Of a stretch of DNA of 64,000 bases, positions 16,601 to 24,835 are shown in pieces. The DNA comes from an uncultured Oscillospiraceae bacterium. Lineage in GTDB: Bacteria; Bacillota; Clostridia; Oscillospirales; Oscillospiraceae. The translations under genes and the position numbers were made by a program. The DNA lies in NCBI GenBank assembly GCA_910588625.1, contig CAJUQN010000004.1, forward strand, positions 1 to 64,000. Reading direction: 5' to 3'. Within the stretch, counting starts at the first letter, position 1, and each line of letters opens with the position of its first letter. Under the pieces are notes generated by a model. It was not told the DNA's origin. It made no database searches and saw only the letters and a program-made list of their open reading frames with translations.

Positions 16601-18085
16601 TCAGCAGCCACAGCCGCCGCAGCCGTTGGTGCCGTCATAGGACTGGTCCTTCATACACAGGTGGACAGCGCCCACCTTGAAGGTCTTGGGCAGGGCCAAG
16701 ATGTTTGGATTGGGCCCCACAAACTTTTTCTTTGCGTCCTCCAGCGCCTCCTCGAAGGTGGCCCGGGTCTTGAGGCCCATACCTCGGGCGATGCCCGGCT
16801 CCTGGGCGCCTACGATGTAGATCGCGCTGGTGTTCATCTCCGCGATGTGTCCGCAGCTCATCATAGAGAAGCCGTGGAAGGGGTGGAAGGCGTTGGCAAA
16901 GCGGTACTTGCGGACGTACTCCCCGTTGGTAGCAAAGTACTCTCCGTAGCGGTTCATGTCCGGCAAAACGTTCATGTAGTCGCGCTGGAACATATCGTAC
17001 AGCTCCCGCAAATAGGGCCAGCGCTCGTCGTGGAAGTAGCCGTTGCAGATGGAGGAACAGATGATCACGCAATTGTCCTTCATCACCCGCTTGTGCCGGA
17101 TGACCTGGGCGCTGAGGGCCTGCATCATCTGGATGGGGTTGGTACCCATGCCGTCGCCGTAGTGGAAAGCCTGGGGCATCCCGAACACCATCACGTCGTA
17201 TTTTTTCTCCGCCCAAGGTACATAGGTTCGTTTATCAGCGATTTCCCAGCTGACGGGCATCATCTCTTTCGCATAACCGGAGAAGATAGCAATTTGCCTA
17301 GAATACGTATCCAGCACCGCATCACAGCAGAAGAAGGGATGCCCCATCTTCTCCTCCATCCACATCCCGATCTCGTCGAACTTGGTCCGCATCAGGTTCT
17401 TGCCGGACACGGGGGTGAAGTCCGCCCGGTGCATTACGTCGGGAACGTGGTGGCTGGCAATGCTCCGCCAGTGGGTGATACCGGTGGCACAGTGCTTGTA
17501 GCCACCGGAGTAGCCGCCATAGGGATTACCCTGGGTGTGGCCGATGAGGATGGGGATGTCGCAGTCGAACACATACTTGTTCATCAAAACCGGGTCGCCC
17601 CGGTGGGTGACACCCAGGTCCACCATATGATCCGGGTCCTCGCTGTCGTGGGAGGTGATTTGATTGGTCCAATAGAACTCGTTGAACAGGTCCTCGCCAA
17701 GAATCTGTTTCATTTCAGATACAGTGGCCCGGGGATGCAGGCCATTAGAGAACAACAGCAGAATGTCCTTCTTCTCCACCCCGGCGGCATACAGCTCATC
17801 CAGGCAGGCCCGGATAGACACCTTCCGATGTGCGGTGGGCTGACAGCCCCCCTTCACAATGTCCGGGATGACAAATACCACCGTTTTGCCGGGCCCTGCC
17901 AAACCCTTGAGCGCAGGCATTCCGATCGGGTTGCGGATACTCTCCAGGGTAGCATTGTATAGGCTATCCCAATCTTGAGGCAGACAAGGTGGGTCCGCCA
18001 CCGTCTCGCCGGGAATAAATACATCCGTGTTGTCGGGCAAATCGGCGGCCATTAGGCCGTGGCCATATTCAAATTCCAGTTTCAT
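16601..18085 (-). CDS. LarA-like nickel-pincer racemase/epimerase family protein
   Basis: A 494-residue homologue of lactate racemase LarA, which uses a covalently held nickel-pincer nucleotide to racemise or epimerise alpha-hydroxy acids by hydride transfer. Probable counterparts of LarA residues: D75 in IPDIVKGG, H117 in GLHPRA, H183 in GHTQGN, the cofactor lysine K197 in YSGGYK, and H213 in IASHH (K-to-H spacing of 16 is conserved). It is about 70 residues longer than LarA and ends in a cysteine-rich tail, GCGGCGC (488-494). No larB, larC or larE cofactor genes are in the window. Substrate unknown; being next to an importer and triose/hexose enzymes suggests a sugar-acid or other hydroxy-acid. 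Confidence 0.82.
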   Translation of the reverse strand: MKLEFEYGHGLMAADLPDNTDVFIPGETVADPPCLPQDWDSLYNATLESIRNPIGMPALKGLAGPGKTVVFVIPDIVKGGCQPTAHRKVSIRACLDELYAAGVEKKDILLLFSNGLHPRATVSEMKQILGEDLFNEFYWTNQITSHDSEDPDHMVDLGVTHRGDPVLMNKYVFDCDIPILIGHTQGNPYGGYSGGYKHCATGITHWRSIASHHVPDVMHRADFTPVSGKNLMRTKFDEIGMWMEEKMGHPFFCCDAVLDTYSRQIAIFSGYAKEMMPVSWEIADKRTYVPWAEKKYDVMVFGMPQAFHYGDGMGTNPIQMMQALSAQVIRHKRVMKDNCVIICSSICNGYFHDERWPYLRELYDMFQRDYMNVLPDMNRYGEYFATNGEYVRKYRFANAFHPFHGFSMMSCGHIAEMNTSAIYIVGAQEPGIARGMGLKTRATFEEALEDAKKKFVGPNPNILALPKTFKVGAVHLCMKDQSYDGTNGCGGCGC

Positions 18086-18097
18086 ATACGCCCTCCC

Positions 18098-18934
18098 TTA
18101 CTCGCCCAGATATAGGCGGATGATCTCCAAATATTCCTCGGGATAGAACCCGATTTCACCCTGGAAACGGGTCAGCGCAATCAGCCCGCCGTCGATCTCC
18201 TCAATAGAGGCCAGCATGGCTGCGTTGTCCGCCTTTAAGCCGCCGCCATACACCACGTCCATTCCGCCGGTTCGCTCCTTGACAAACCGGGCAATCTTGG
18301 TAATATACTCCTTCCCCGCCGGGGTCTTACCCGGACCAATGGACCACACCGGCTCATAGCCGATGACCACACGGCTCTTGTCTACGCCGTCCAGGCCCAC
18401 GTCCAGCTGCTCCCCTAACACGTTTTCCCATTCGGGCTGCTCCTCGCTGGTCTCGCCGATGCAGTACAGCACCGTCAGTCCCGCATCCTGAGCACACTTG
18501 ATCTCCTGATTCAGCAGACGGTTAACGGCGCTCATGTCCGTCACCCCCGCCTCAGCTAGGACACCTTTTTTGTCGTTGCGCTCCTCACAGTGACCGATAA
18601 TGGTAGATGTACAGCCCATCGCCTTTATAATGGAGGCGGGGCGGTTGGTGGTGAAGGCGCCAAAGTTGCCCCCTACTGCCGTGTTCATGCGGTACACGCC
18701 TTGACTGCCCAGCTTCACCGGGCTGCCCTCGCTCAGAGCGGACACCGCAGCCAGCAAATGGGCTTCTGGAAGATACTGAACAAATTCCACCTTGGCGGGG
18801 TCGTAGTGCTTTAACCCCTCCTGAGTGCCGCACACCACTGCCGCACCCCAGCTCTTTACCGGGGCTAGACGGTTCACACCACCCAGCTCTACAGGCACAT
18901 CGAAGCGCTTCAAATTTAGATAAATATGTTTCAT
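18098..18934 (-). CDS. Triosephosphate isomerase-like protein
   Basis: A 278-residue TIM-barrel protein. The catalytic residues of triosephosphate isomerase are matched: Lys9 in NLKRF, His115 in IIGHCEERN, Glu194 in GYEPVWSIGPG, and the phosphate-binding VYGGGLKADN near 226. The sequence is divergent: the usual GNWKMN and GHSERR motifs are altered, and it is about 25 residues longer than normal. TIM paralogues of this sort can act on other aldose/ketose phosphates such as tetrulose-4-phosphate. It sits 10 nt after the PFK gene. Either a dedicated triosephosphate isomerase for this operon or a variant isomerase. Confidence 0.85.
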   Translation of the reverse strand: MKHIYLNLKRFDVPVELGGVNRLAPVKSWGAAVVCGTQEGLKHYDPAKVEFVQYLPEAHLLAAVSALSEGSPVKLGSQGVYRMNTAVGGNFGAFTTNRPASIIKAMGCTSTIIGHCEERNDKKGVLAEAGVTDMSAVNRLLNQEIKCAQDAGLTVLYCIGETSEEQPEWENVLGEQLDVGLDGVDKSRVVIGYEPVWSIGPGKTPAGKEYITKIARFVKERTGGMDVVYGGGLKADNAAMLASIEEIDGGLIALTRFQGEIGFYPEEYLEIIRLYLGE

Positions 18935-18944
18935 ATCCCTTTTC

Positions 18945-20108
18945 TCACTTTCTCAGCAACGCGTATTCCAGGAACGCATCCCCCATCAGCGGCATGGCAT
19001 AGTCAAAAAATGCGTCGGCGATCTGGTTCCCGTCCACAATCCAATCCAGTGGGAATTTCTTCTCCACATTAGCCACCTTGTCCAGCGGCACCAGGGACAG
19101 GCTGCTGGAGTAGGACGGCTGGCGCACCGCGTCGATGGCCACCATGAAGCCGCTCTCTCCATTCAGCGCGGATTCCACTGCGAAACGGCCCACAGCATAC
19201 GCCTCCTCCCGGTCGGTGGAGGACTCATAGGGGATACTGGCCCGACCCAGCAATCCCGGCTTCTCGGCCCGGGATTTCAGGCCCAGCTTCTGGATGATCT
19301 GGTCGGTGATGCGCTGGGCGGTCCCACCAGGAACCATGTGGCCAAAGCCGTCCACGATGCCGGTGTCCGCCAGCGGTTTCCCGTCCAGCCCACAAATGCC
19401 CTCGCTGACAGTGACCAGCAGGCCCCTCCCTTTTGCGTAGCTCTTTTCGATGTCGGCAAGCATCCTATTCTCATCCACCAGGATCTCCGGCAGGTAGGTC
19501 AAAACCTCGCAGTCGGTCAACCGCTTTGCCATCGCACTGGCGGCGGTAACCCACCCGGCGTTGCGGCCCATCAGCTCCAGCACGACCACGTGGATGGGCA
19601 AACCGGAGGCGTCTAATGCCAACTCGGCGGAACTCAGGGCCGCGTACCGGGCGGCAGAGCCAAAGCCAGGGCAGTGATCGGTCAGGTCCAGGTCGTTGTC
19701 CATGGTCTTAGGAATGCCGATGACCTGGACATCCAAGCCCTCTTTTTTTGCCAATTCGTTCACTTTGTTGCAGGTATCCATGGAGTCGTTGCCGCCGTTG
19801 TAGAAAAAGCAGTCGATACTGAACTTTTCCAACGTTTCCAGTACAGTGGGATAGTCCGCCTCTCCCAGTTTCCTCCGGCAGGAGCCGATGGCAGAAGCCG
19901 GCGTATGGCCCAGCTTGGCAATGGTCCCAGCAGGCACATCCGTCAGGTCGATGAGGTCTCCCGATAAAATGCCCTCCGCACCGAACCGGGCAGCGTAAAT
20001 TTTGTCCACCTGTCCCGAGGCCCGGGCGGCCTCCACCACGCCCTGGAGAGAGCAGTTGATGACGGCGGTGGGGCCTCCACCGTGGGCTACTAGAATATTC
20101 TTTCCCAT
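18945..20108 (-). CDS. 6-phosphofructokinase, pyrophosphate-type residues
   Basis: A 387-residue phosphofructokinase-family enzyme (sugar-6-phosphate + phosphoryl donor to bisphosphate). The donor-site residues are those of PPi enzymes: Asp108 in GGNDSMDT (ATP enzymes have GGDGS) and Lys134 in PKTMDND (ATP enzymes have PGTIDND). GGGPTAVIN at the N-terminus and MGRNAGW in the middle are also typical. It starts 2 nt after the aldolase gene stop, so it is translationally coupled to it. It would feed the product to the aldolase. PPi use is inferred from residues; the physiological sugar phosphate is not proven. Confidence 0.92.
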   Translation of the reverse strand: MGKNILVAHGGGPTAVINCSLQGVVEAARASGQVDKIYAARFGAEGILSGDLIDLTDVPAGTIAKLGHTPASAIGSCRRKLGEADYPTVLETLEKFSIDCFFYNGGNDSMDTCNKVNELAKKEGLDVQVIGIPKTMDNDLDLTDHCPGFGSAARYAALSSAELALDASGLPIHVVVLELMGRNAGWVTAASAMAKRLTDCEVLTYLPEILVDENRMLADIEKSYAKGRGLLVTVSEGICGLDGKPLADTGIVDGFGHMVPGGTAQRITDQIIQKLGLKSRAEKPGLLGRASIPYESSTDREEAYAVGRFAVESALNGESGFMVAIDAVRQPSYSSSLSLVPLDKVANVEKKFPLDWIVDGNQIADAFFDYAMPLMGDAFLEYALLRK

Positions 20109-20110
20109 GG

Positions 20111-21268
20111 TCAGATACCCTTTTTACGGTAGCGCTCCGCCATCTCGTCCAAACTAACGTTCTCAATGAGCGGAGCCTTGCCCACACTGTCAAACTCCAC
20201 GATCAGCGTACCCACGACCTCCTTTACACCGCGCTCGATGCAGTCCACCACACAGGCCACGTCCTCGTCGGGTACGTTGCCGTACATCACAGTGTCCATG
20301 ATGGGCGGCAGGAACACCCGTGGATCAAAAGCGGAGGGATTGTCCAGCAGCAGCTTGTAGATACCGCCGATAGAGGCGCTATCCCGCAGGGCAGCACTAT
20401 CCCGGAACAGCTCCCGCAGGTTGCGGGTGACGGCCAAACGGATGTCGGTGTCCACATTGATCTTTCGGATGCCCAGCTTGGACACCTCTTTGAGCTGTTC
20501 CTTTTTGATACCATAGGCGTCGTGAATATCGCCGCCTATGGCATTGATCTCGCTCACGATATACTGGGGAACGGTGGAGGAGCCGTGGCTCACCAAAGTC
20601 CCCTCAATGCCCTCGTGCATCATGCACTCCTTGGTGGCAATGGCAATCTCCTTACGGATGACGGTGTCCTTGCCCTTGTTGGCGCCATGTTTGGTGCCAT
20701 AGCTGATGGCCAGGGCGTCCACCCCGGTTTGGCGGAAGAATTTCACCGCGTCCATGGGATTGGTGTAGGTGGAGTTGGCGGCAAACACATGGTCCTCTAC
20801 CCCGGCCAGGACGCCCAATTCACCCTCAACAGTGACACCGCGCTCATGAGCGTACTTGACAACTTCTCGAGTCAGCTCCACGTTTTCGTCAAAGGGCAAA
20901 GACGAGCCATCAATCATCACGGAGGTGTAGCCCCCGGCAATGGCGGCCACGCAGGACTCCATATTCTTGCCATGGTCTAGATGGAGGGCCACAGGGACAG
21001 GGCTGTTCACAGCATACTTTTTTACCGCGTTGGCGATGTTCAGCGCGCCCTTTTTCTTATCCTCCAGGGTGCCCTGGGCGAAATCAGTGCGCCCACCCAT
21101 GAAGGCGTTGGCCAGGTCCGCGCCCTGCAAAATGGCTGCGGAGCGAAACATCTCGTGGACCTTAATCACTGCCTTGGCCTGACAGACCGCGTTGACATTA
21201 AAGGCCCCCTGGGCATAGTTGTGCTTCTCCGTGGCGTCTAAAATAGCTTTCATTGGAACCAGCGGCAT
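20111..21268 (-). CDS. fba: Class II fructose-1,6-bisphosphate aldolase
   Basis: A 385-residue zinc-dependent aldolase of the CbbA-like type, splitting fructose-1,6-bisphosphate (or a related ketose bisphosphate) into DHAP and glyceraldehyde-3-phosphate. Seen: GAFNVNAVCQAKAV near the start, the zinc region ALHLDHGKNME, EGELGVLAGVEDHV, LVSHGSSTVPQ (phosphate and metal), and KINVDTDIRLA. ATG 21268 follows AAAGGAAGGGTCAGT. It is the first gene of the long operon and has its own promoter. Tagatose-bisphosphate use cannot be excluded. Confidence 0.92.
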   Translation of the reverse strand: MPLVPMKAILDATEKHNYAQGAFNVNAVCQAKAVIKVHEMFRSAAILQGADLANAFMGGRTDFAQGTLEDKKKGALNIANAVKKYAVNSPVPVALHLDHGKNMESCVAAIAGGYTSVMIDGSSLPFDENVELTREVVKYAHERGVTVEGELGVLAGVEDHVFAANSTYTNPMDAVKFFRQTGVDALAISYGTKHGANKGKDTVIRKEIAIATKECMMHEGIEGTLVSHGSSTVPQYIVSEINAIGGDIHDAYGIKKEQLKEVSKLGIRKINVDTDIRLAVTRNLRELFRDSAALRDSASIGGIYKLLLDNPSAFDPRVFLPPIMDTVMYGNVPDEDVACVVDCIERGVKEVVGTLIVEFDSVGKAPLIENVSLDEMAERYRKKGI

Positions 21269-21343
21269 ACTGACCCTTCCTTTCTTTTCTCTGGACTTGA
21301 ACCGGGGCGGCTCTGTCCTTTGTGATACAGTCAAACATCTTCT

Positions 21344-21384
21344 GCCGCCCTCCCTTGGGCGGCAGACAGGGGTATACCCCTGTC
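21344..21384 (-). promoter_or_regulatory. Leader palindrome and hairpin of the aldolase operon
   Basis: In the roughly 140-nt leader are a perfect 20-bp palindrome GACAGGGGTATACCCCTGTC (21365-21384), centred about 35 nt after the promoter -10, and directly next to it a GCCGCCC/GGGCGGC hairpin (21344-21350 with 21357-21363). The palindrome suits a dimeric repressor operator; the hairpin could add attenuation. No T-run follows the hairpin. Confidence 0.5.
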
Positions 21385-21413
21385 CATGAGCAATTATTTA
21401 TTTAATTAATTTA

Positions 21414-21442
21414 ATAATACATCAAACCCTTCCCCTGTGCAA
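21414..21442 (-). promoter_or_regulatory. Sigma-A promoter of the aldolase-to-nagA run
   Basis: TTGCAC (21442-21437) and TATTAT (21419-21414) with ideal 17-nt spacing, in an AT-rich island. It is the only clear promoter upstream of the ten minus-strand genes that follow. Confidence 0.75.
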
Positions 21443-21493
21443 GCTGTAAAAATACCTAGTATTTCCATAGCCTGCTTGTGCATAACATACAAA

Positions 21494-22321
21494 TCATGGT
21501 ATAAATCCCTCGAAAATAGAGGTCGCCTCCGCATGGTCCAGCTTCTCCATAGTCTCTCGGTCCCGGACAGTCCAGTCCACCTCGTGGACCTTATAGAGTG
21601 CCTTCATCAGCCGAAGGCTGGCGTTCCCCCGGTCCTTCCAGTTGTAGGCGATGAAATCCGGACGGGTAAATGTAGTGGTCAGCAGATTGGTCAGCATGAA
21701 CCGGACCGGCAGAGACAAATTCCCCACCTCACTGTCCCGCAAAAAGTTCTGGCTTAGCTGTCCCCGGAGAACATGGGGATAGCGCTCCTTCAGCCGCAGC
21801 AGCACCGCTGGGTGGAAGGATTCTATGCAATATGTACCGTTCCAGCCCTCCAGCTCGGACATAACGGCATCAGTCAGGGCGTTGGCATTCCCCCGCTCCA
21901 CCTTCAGCTCAATGACCAGAGGTGTTTTGCCCTCAAACAGAGCAAGCACCTCCCGAAACAGCGGGATATACTCCTTTGTCCCCATCAGTGGATAATCCTC
22001 AAGCTCCTCAAAGGTCAGGTCCTCGATGCACACCTCCGCACCGCACACCCGTTTCAGGCTACTATCGTGGACTACCGCCAGATTCCCGTCGGCCATCAGG
22101 TGAACGTCCAGCTCTACACCAAAACCGTGGTCAACAGCACGCTGAAACGCCACCAAAGAGTTCTCCGGTATCCCCTGTCCCAGATCATGGAGACCTCGGT
22201 GGGCAAAGCGGACGCCCTCAAACCGCTCCCACCCCGGCCAATTCTGCCGGGGCCGGAGCATCAGACACCAAACGCCCACCGCACCCAGACAGCCTATTCC
22301 TACCTTAGTGATCGTTTTCAT
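21494..22321 (-). CDS. Glycerophosphodiester phosphodiesterase, membrane-anchored
   Basis: About 275 residues: an N-terminal hydrophobic anchor (ITKVGIGCLGAVGVWCLML) and a GDPD TIM barrel that hydrolyses glycerophosphodiesters to glycerol-3-phosphate and an alcohol. Motifs: FAHRGLHD with the catalytic His, PENSLVAF, ELDVHLMADGNLAVVHD (metal and second His), VIELK. The start is ATG 22321 or 22324, 5-8 nt after GAGG; a GTG two codons earlier is less likely. It is the last gene of a three-gene operon with an MFS transporter and a HAD phosphatase. Orientation of the catalytic domain relative to the membrane is probably external. Confidence 0.9.
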   Translation of the reverse strand: MKTITKVGIGCLGAVGVWCLMLRPRQNWPGWERFEGVRFAHRGLHDLGQGIPENSLVAFQRAVDHGFGVELDVHLMADGNLAVVHDSSLKRVCGAEVCIEDLTFEELEDYPLMGTKEYIPLFREVLALFEGKTPLVIELKVERGNANALTDAVMSELEGWNGTYCIESFHPAVLLRLKERYPHVLRGQLSQNFLRDSEVGNLSLPVRFMLTNLLTTTFTRPDFIAYNWKDRGNASLRLMKALYKVHEVDWTVRDRETMEKLDHAEATSIFEGFIP

Positions 22322-22336
22322 CATGCACACCTCACA

Positions 22337-23680
22337 TCAATCGTCCATGTCCTCAAAGGCATCCAGACCGGTCTTGGCTTCTGCCTTGCTATCACCGTGG
22401 CAGACGAACAGCATGGTGACAAAGCTCATGCTCACAAAAAATGCGGCATAGGGGAACAAAATCTGATAGCTGATATCCCGCATTAGCGTGCCCGCCAACA
22501 CCGGCGTAATAACTTGAGCCGTCATGGACGCGGTGTAATAGTAGCCGGTAAATTTGCCTACATCGGAACCCTTGCACATTTCCACTACCATGGGCAGGGA
22601 GTTCACGTTGATGGCCGCCCACGCCAGCCCCACCAGGGCAAAGGCCACGTACATGGGCGGGGTGATGGTATGGGCGTTTCGGGTCATCAGGAAGCCCGAG
22701 ACGAAGCAAGCTGCCAGCAAAATAACCCCCGCCTGAATGGTCCGCTTTCGTCCGAATTTGGAAGCTACTATGCCAATGGGGATATAGGATACGATAGCGC
22801 CCACGGTCGCCACCATAAGGCAGGTGTTGGTACCGCCTATACCCTCCCCCATCACTTCAGCCACGTAGGTAGAAAACCAGGTGGTGACGCCATTATACCC
22901 CGCATACCAAAGGGCGATGGAAGCCAGCAGAAAGATCAAGCTCTTTTTCACCGGGCTGGGCAAAACCTCACTACCGCTGCCGTCGTCCTTGGCGAGGTTC
23001 CACTCTGGGTGTTCTTTCTCCAGCGCCTGGTTTTCCGCCACCAGCTTAGGTTCACGGATGGTGAGCAACAGCACTACCACTGCCAGAACCATAATAGCGG
23101 ACACAATAATGAACAGTGGCTGATAGTTCACATGGACTAAGTCGCGGGTCTTGGAGGCTGGGTAAAGTATCACGCTGATGCCCAGATAGAGCACACCGCC
23201 CACTGCGCCCATCAGATTGATGATGGCGTTGCCCTTGGAGCGCAGGGGCTTGGGGGTCACATCCGGCATGAGGGCCACCGCAGGAGAGCGATAGGTGCCC
23301 ATGGCGATGAGCAGCAGTCCCAGCACAATGATGAAAGAAATCAGCTTAAATCCGGCGGACTCCCGGGAAAAGCTGTTGTCCAGGATGGGCAGCAGGTTCA
23401 TTAAAATTACCGCACCGGCGGTGCCCGCCAGGATGTACGGCGTACGGCGGCCCAGCTTGGTATTAGTTCGGTCGGACAGTCCCCCAAAGAAGGGCAGCAG
23501 AAACAGCGCCAGGATGTTGTCCGCCGCCATGATCGCGCCGGTGTAAGCCTCGTCCAGATGGAAGGTCTCCCGGAGGATGAGGGGGACCAGATTGTCATAC
23601 ATCTGCCAGAAAGAGCAGATGGACAGGAAGGCCAGGCCCACTAGGATCGTGCGCCTGTTATTCAGCTTCAATGCTTTCAT
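22337..23680 (-). CDS. MFS transporter, sugar-symporter-like
   Basis: A 447-residue, twelve-helix major facilitator. The first cytoplasmic loop has the family signature GGLSDRTNTKLGRRTPYIL, typical of the SLC45/GPH-like sugar symporter branch. A hydrophilic loop (about residues 205-245) divides the two six-helix halves. It is encoded between a HAD phosphatase and a glycerophosphodiesterase, so a glycerol- or glycoside-type substrate is plausible. AAGGAAAAGAGAG precedes the ATG. Substrate unproven. Confidence 0.85.
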   Translation of the reverse strand: MKALKLNNRRTILVGLAFLSICSFWQMYDNLVPLILRETFHLDEAYTGAIMAADNILALFLLPFFGGLSDRTNTKLGRRTPYILAGTAGAVILMNLLPILDNSFSRESAGFKLISFIIVLGLLLIAMGTYRSPAVALMPDVTPKPLRSKGNAIINLMGAVGGVLYLGISVILYPASKTRDLVHVNYQPLFIIVSAIMVLAVVVLLLTIREPKLVAENQALEKEHPEWNLAKDDGSGSEVLPSPVKKSLIFLLASIALWYAGYNGVTTWFSTYVAEVMGEGIGGTNTCLMVATVGAIVSYIPIGIVASKFGRKRTIQAGVILLAACFVSGFLMTRNAHTITPPMYVAFALVGLAWAAINVNSLPMVVEMCKGSDVGKFTGYYYTASMTAQVITPVLAGTLMRDISYQILFPYAAFFVSMSFVTMLFVCHGDSKAEAKTGLDAFEDMDD

Positions 23681-23733
23681 CGTTACACTCTCTTTTCCTT
23701 AGCTTTGTACCTCGTTTTCGGCGGCACTTTGTT

Positions 23734-24537
23734 TCAGTCTCTATCCTCTTCCCATGCACGGTGAAGGACAGCGATACTCTCAAATAACCAGGTTGGCTTT
23801 ACTTCACTAGTCTCCAGGTCTGCCAGTGTTCCCTCGCCAGACAGGACAAAGGCGGTGTCGATTCCGGCGTTGACGCCGGCGGCAATGTCGGTATACAGCC
23901 TGTCCCCAATCATCACCGTCTTTTCCGGCGGCACTCCGGCCCGCTCCATGGCCAGTCGGGCCATGGCTGGCTGGGGCTTTCCGATTACCCTGGGCCTGCG
24001 GCCTGTGGCCCGGAACAACACCTCACAGACGCTGCCGCAGTCAGGCACCGAACCATACCAGGTCGGGCACACCCAATCCGGGTTGGCAGCGATGAAATCT
24101 ACGCCCTTGTTTAGCAAAATGCAGGCATCCTCCAGCTTTTGAAAGGTCAATTCGGTATCAAATCCGATGACTAGACAGTCAACATCCTCCTCCCGGCAGT
24201 CTGTCACGGAGATCCCCGCCGAGCGGATCTGACCCTTGAAGCTCTCCGTCCCAAACACATAGCACAGTTGATAGGGCGGCCTAGACAGCAGATCAGCAAT
24301 CACTGCATCCACCGAGGTTACAAATTCCTCTCGTGCCGCTTGAATACCCATTCCTGCCAGCTTTTCAATATAATCCTGTCCCGATTTTGAGGAATTATTG
24401 GTTAAAAACCGATATTTGCCTCCTCTGGCCTTCACCGCTTCCAAAAATGGGATGGTCCAGGGGAACAAATCCCGGTCTAGATAGATGGTGCCGTCCATGT
24501 CCAGCAAAAACAGCTCCTTTTCTCCCAGGCGCGCCAT
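23734..24537 (-). CDS. HAD-IIA family phosphatase (NagD/AraL-like)
   Basis: A 267-residue cytosolic HAD hydrolase with a C2-type cap. Motif I LLDMDGTIY gives the nucleophile D13 and acid D15; motif II is FLTNNSS; motif IV MIGDRLYTDIAAG binds Mg2+. The subfamily includes NagD, AraL and glycerol-phosphate phosphatases. Being co-transcribed with a glycerophosphodiesterase suggests dephosphorylation of glycerol-3-phosphate or a sugar phosphate, but this is inference. GGAGAGGTGAAAACAG precedes ATG 24537. First gene of its operon. Confidence 0.9.
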   Translation of the reverse strand: MARLGEKELFLLDMDGTIYLDRDLFPWTIPFLEAVKARGGKYRFLTNNSSKSGQDYIEKLAGMGIQAAREEFVTSVDAVIADLLSRPPYQLCYVFGTESFKGQIRSAGISVTDCREEDVDCLVIGFDTELTFQKLEDACILLNKGVDFIAANPDWVCPTWYGSVPDCGSVCEVLFRATGRRPRVIGKPQPAMARLAMERAGVPPEKTVMIGDRLYTDIAAGVNAGIDTAFVLSGEGTLADLETSEVKPTWLFESIAVLHRAWEEDRD

Positions 24538-24604
24538 CTGTTTTCACCTCTCCATCATTGTCTCTGCGCGAAAAAATTATTTTTATTCTTTTCCTCTGAA
24601 AGAT

Positions 24605-24633
24605 ATTTTAGCATATCCCGGCGCCTCTGTCTA
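24605..24633 (-). promoter_or_regulatory. Sigma-A promoter of the HAD-MFS-GDPD operon
   Basis: TAGACA (24633-24628) and TAAAAT (24610-24605), 17-nt spacing, with an upstream TG making an extended -10 (TGCTAAAAT). Confidence 0.6.
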
Positions 24634-24835
24634 TCTGTTTTGTTAATTTTGCCTGAAACATATCTCCAAACTCTGTCGATATGATGAAATGTGACAAGGA
24701 CTTTGGGCGCGCTCCATAAAGCCTTATAAAAAGCGTCCCTCCATTTTGATTGGAGGAACGCTTTTTAGGGCTTGCTGAAAAGTCAGATTCTCAAGTCTCA
24801 CAAACTTGCTTGAATTGGGTAGGATCGTTCAAACG
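24634..24835. other. AT-rich intergenic stretch, no gene
   Basis: No open reading frame of merit. It contains the terminator at 24728-24766 and, next to it, AGGGCTTGCTGAAAAGTCAG, a sequence that resembles insertion-sequence end scars. Base composition is lower in GC than the flanks. Confidence 0.4.
24728..24766. terminator. Terminator downstream of the FAD/Rieske gene
   Basis: AAAAAGCGT-c-CCTCCA pairs with TGGAGG-a-ACGCTTTTT; T-runs on both sides make it usable from either strand. On the minus strand it follows the oxidoreductase. Confidence 0.85.

Noticed and set aside
16184..17962. Long + strand frame opposite the LarA-like gene
   Set aside because: Antisense shadow with histidine- and valine-rich low-complexity translation typical of such mirrors.
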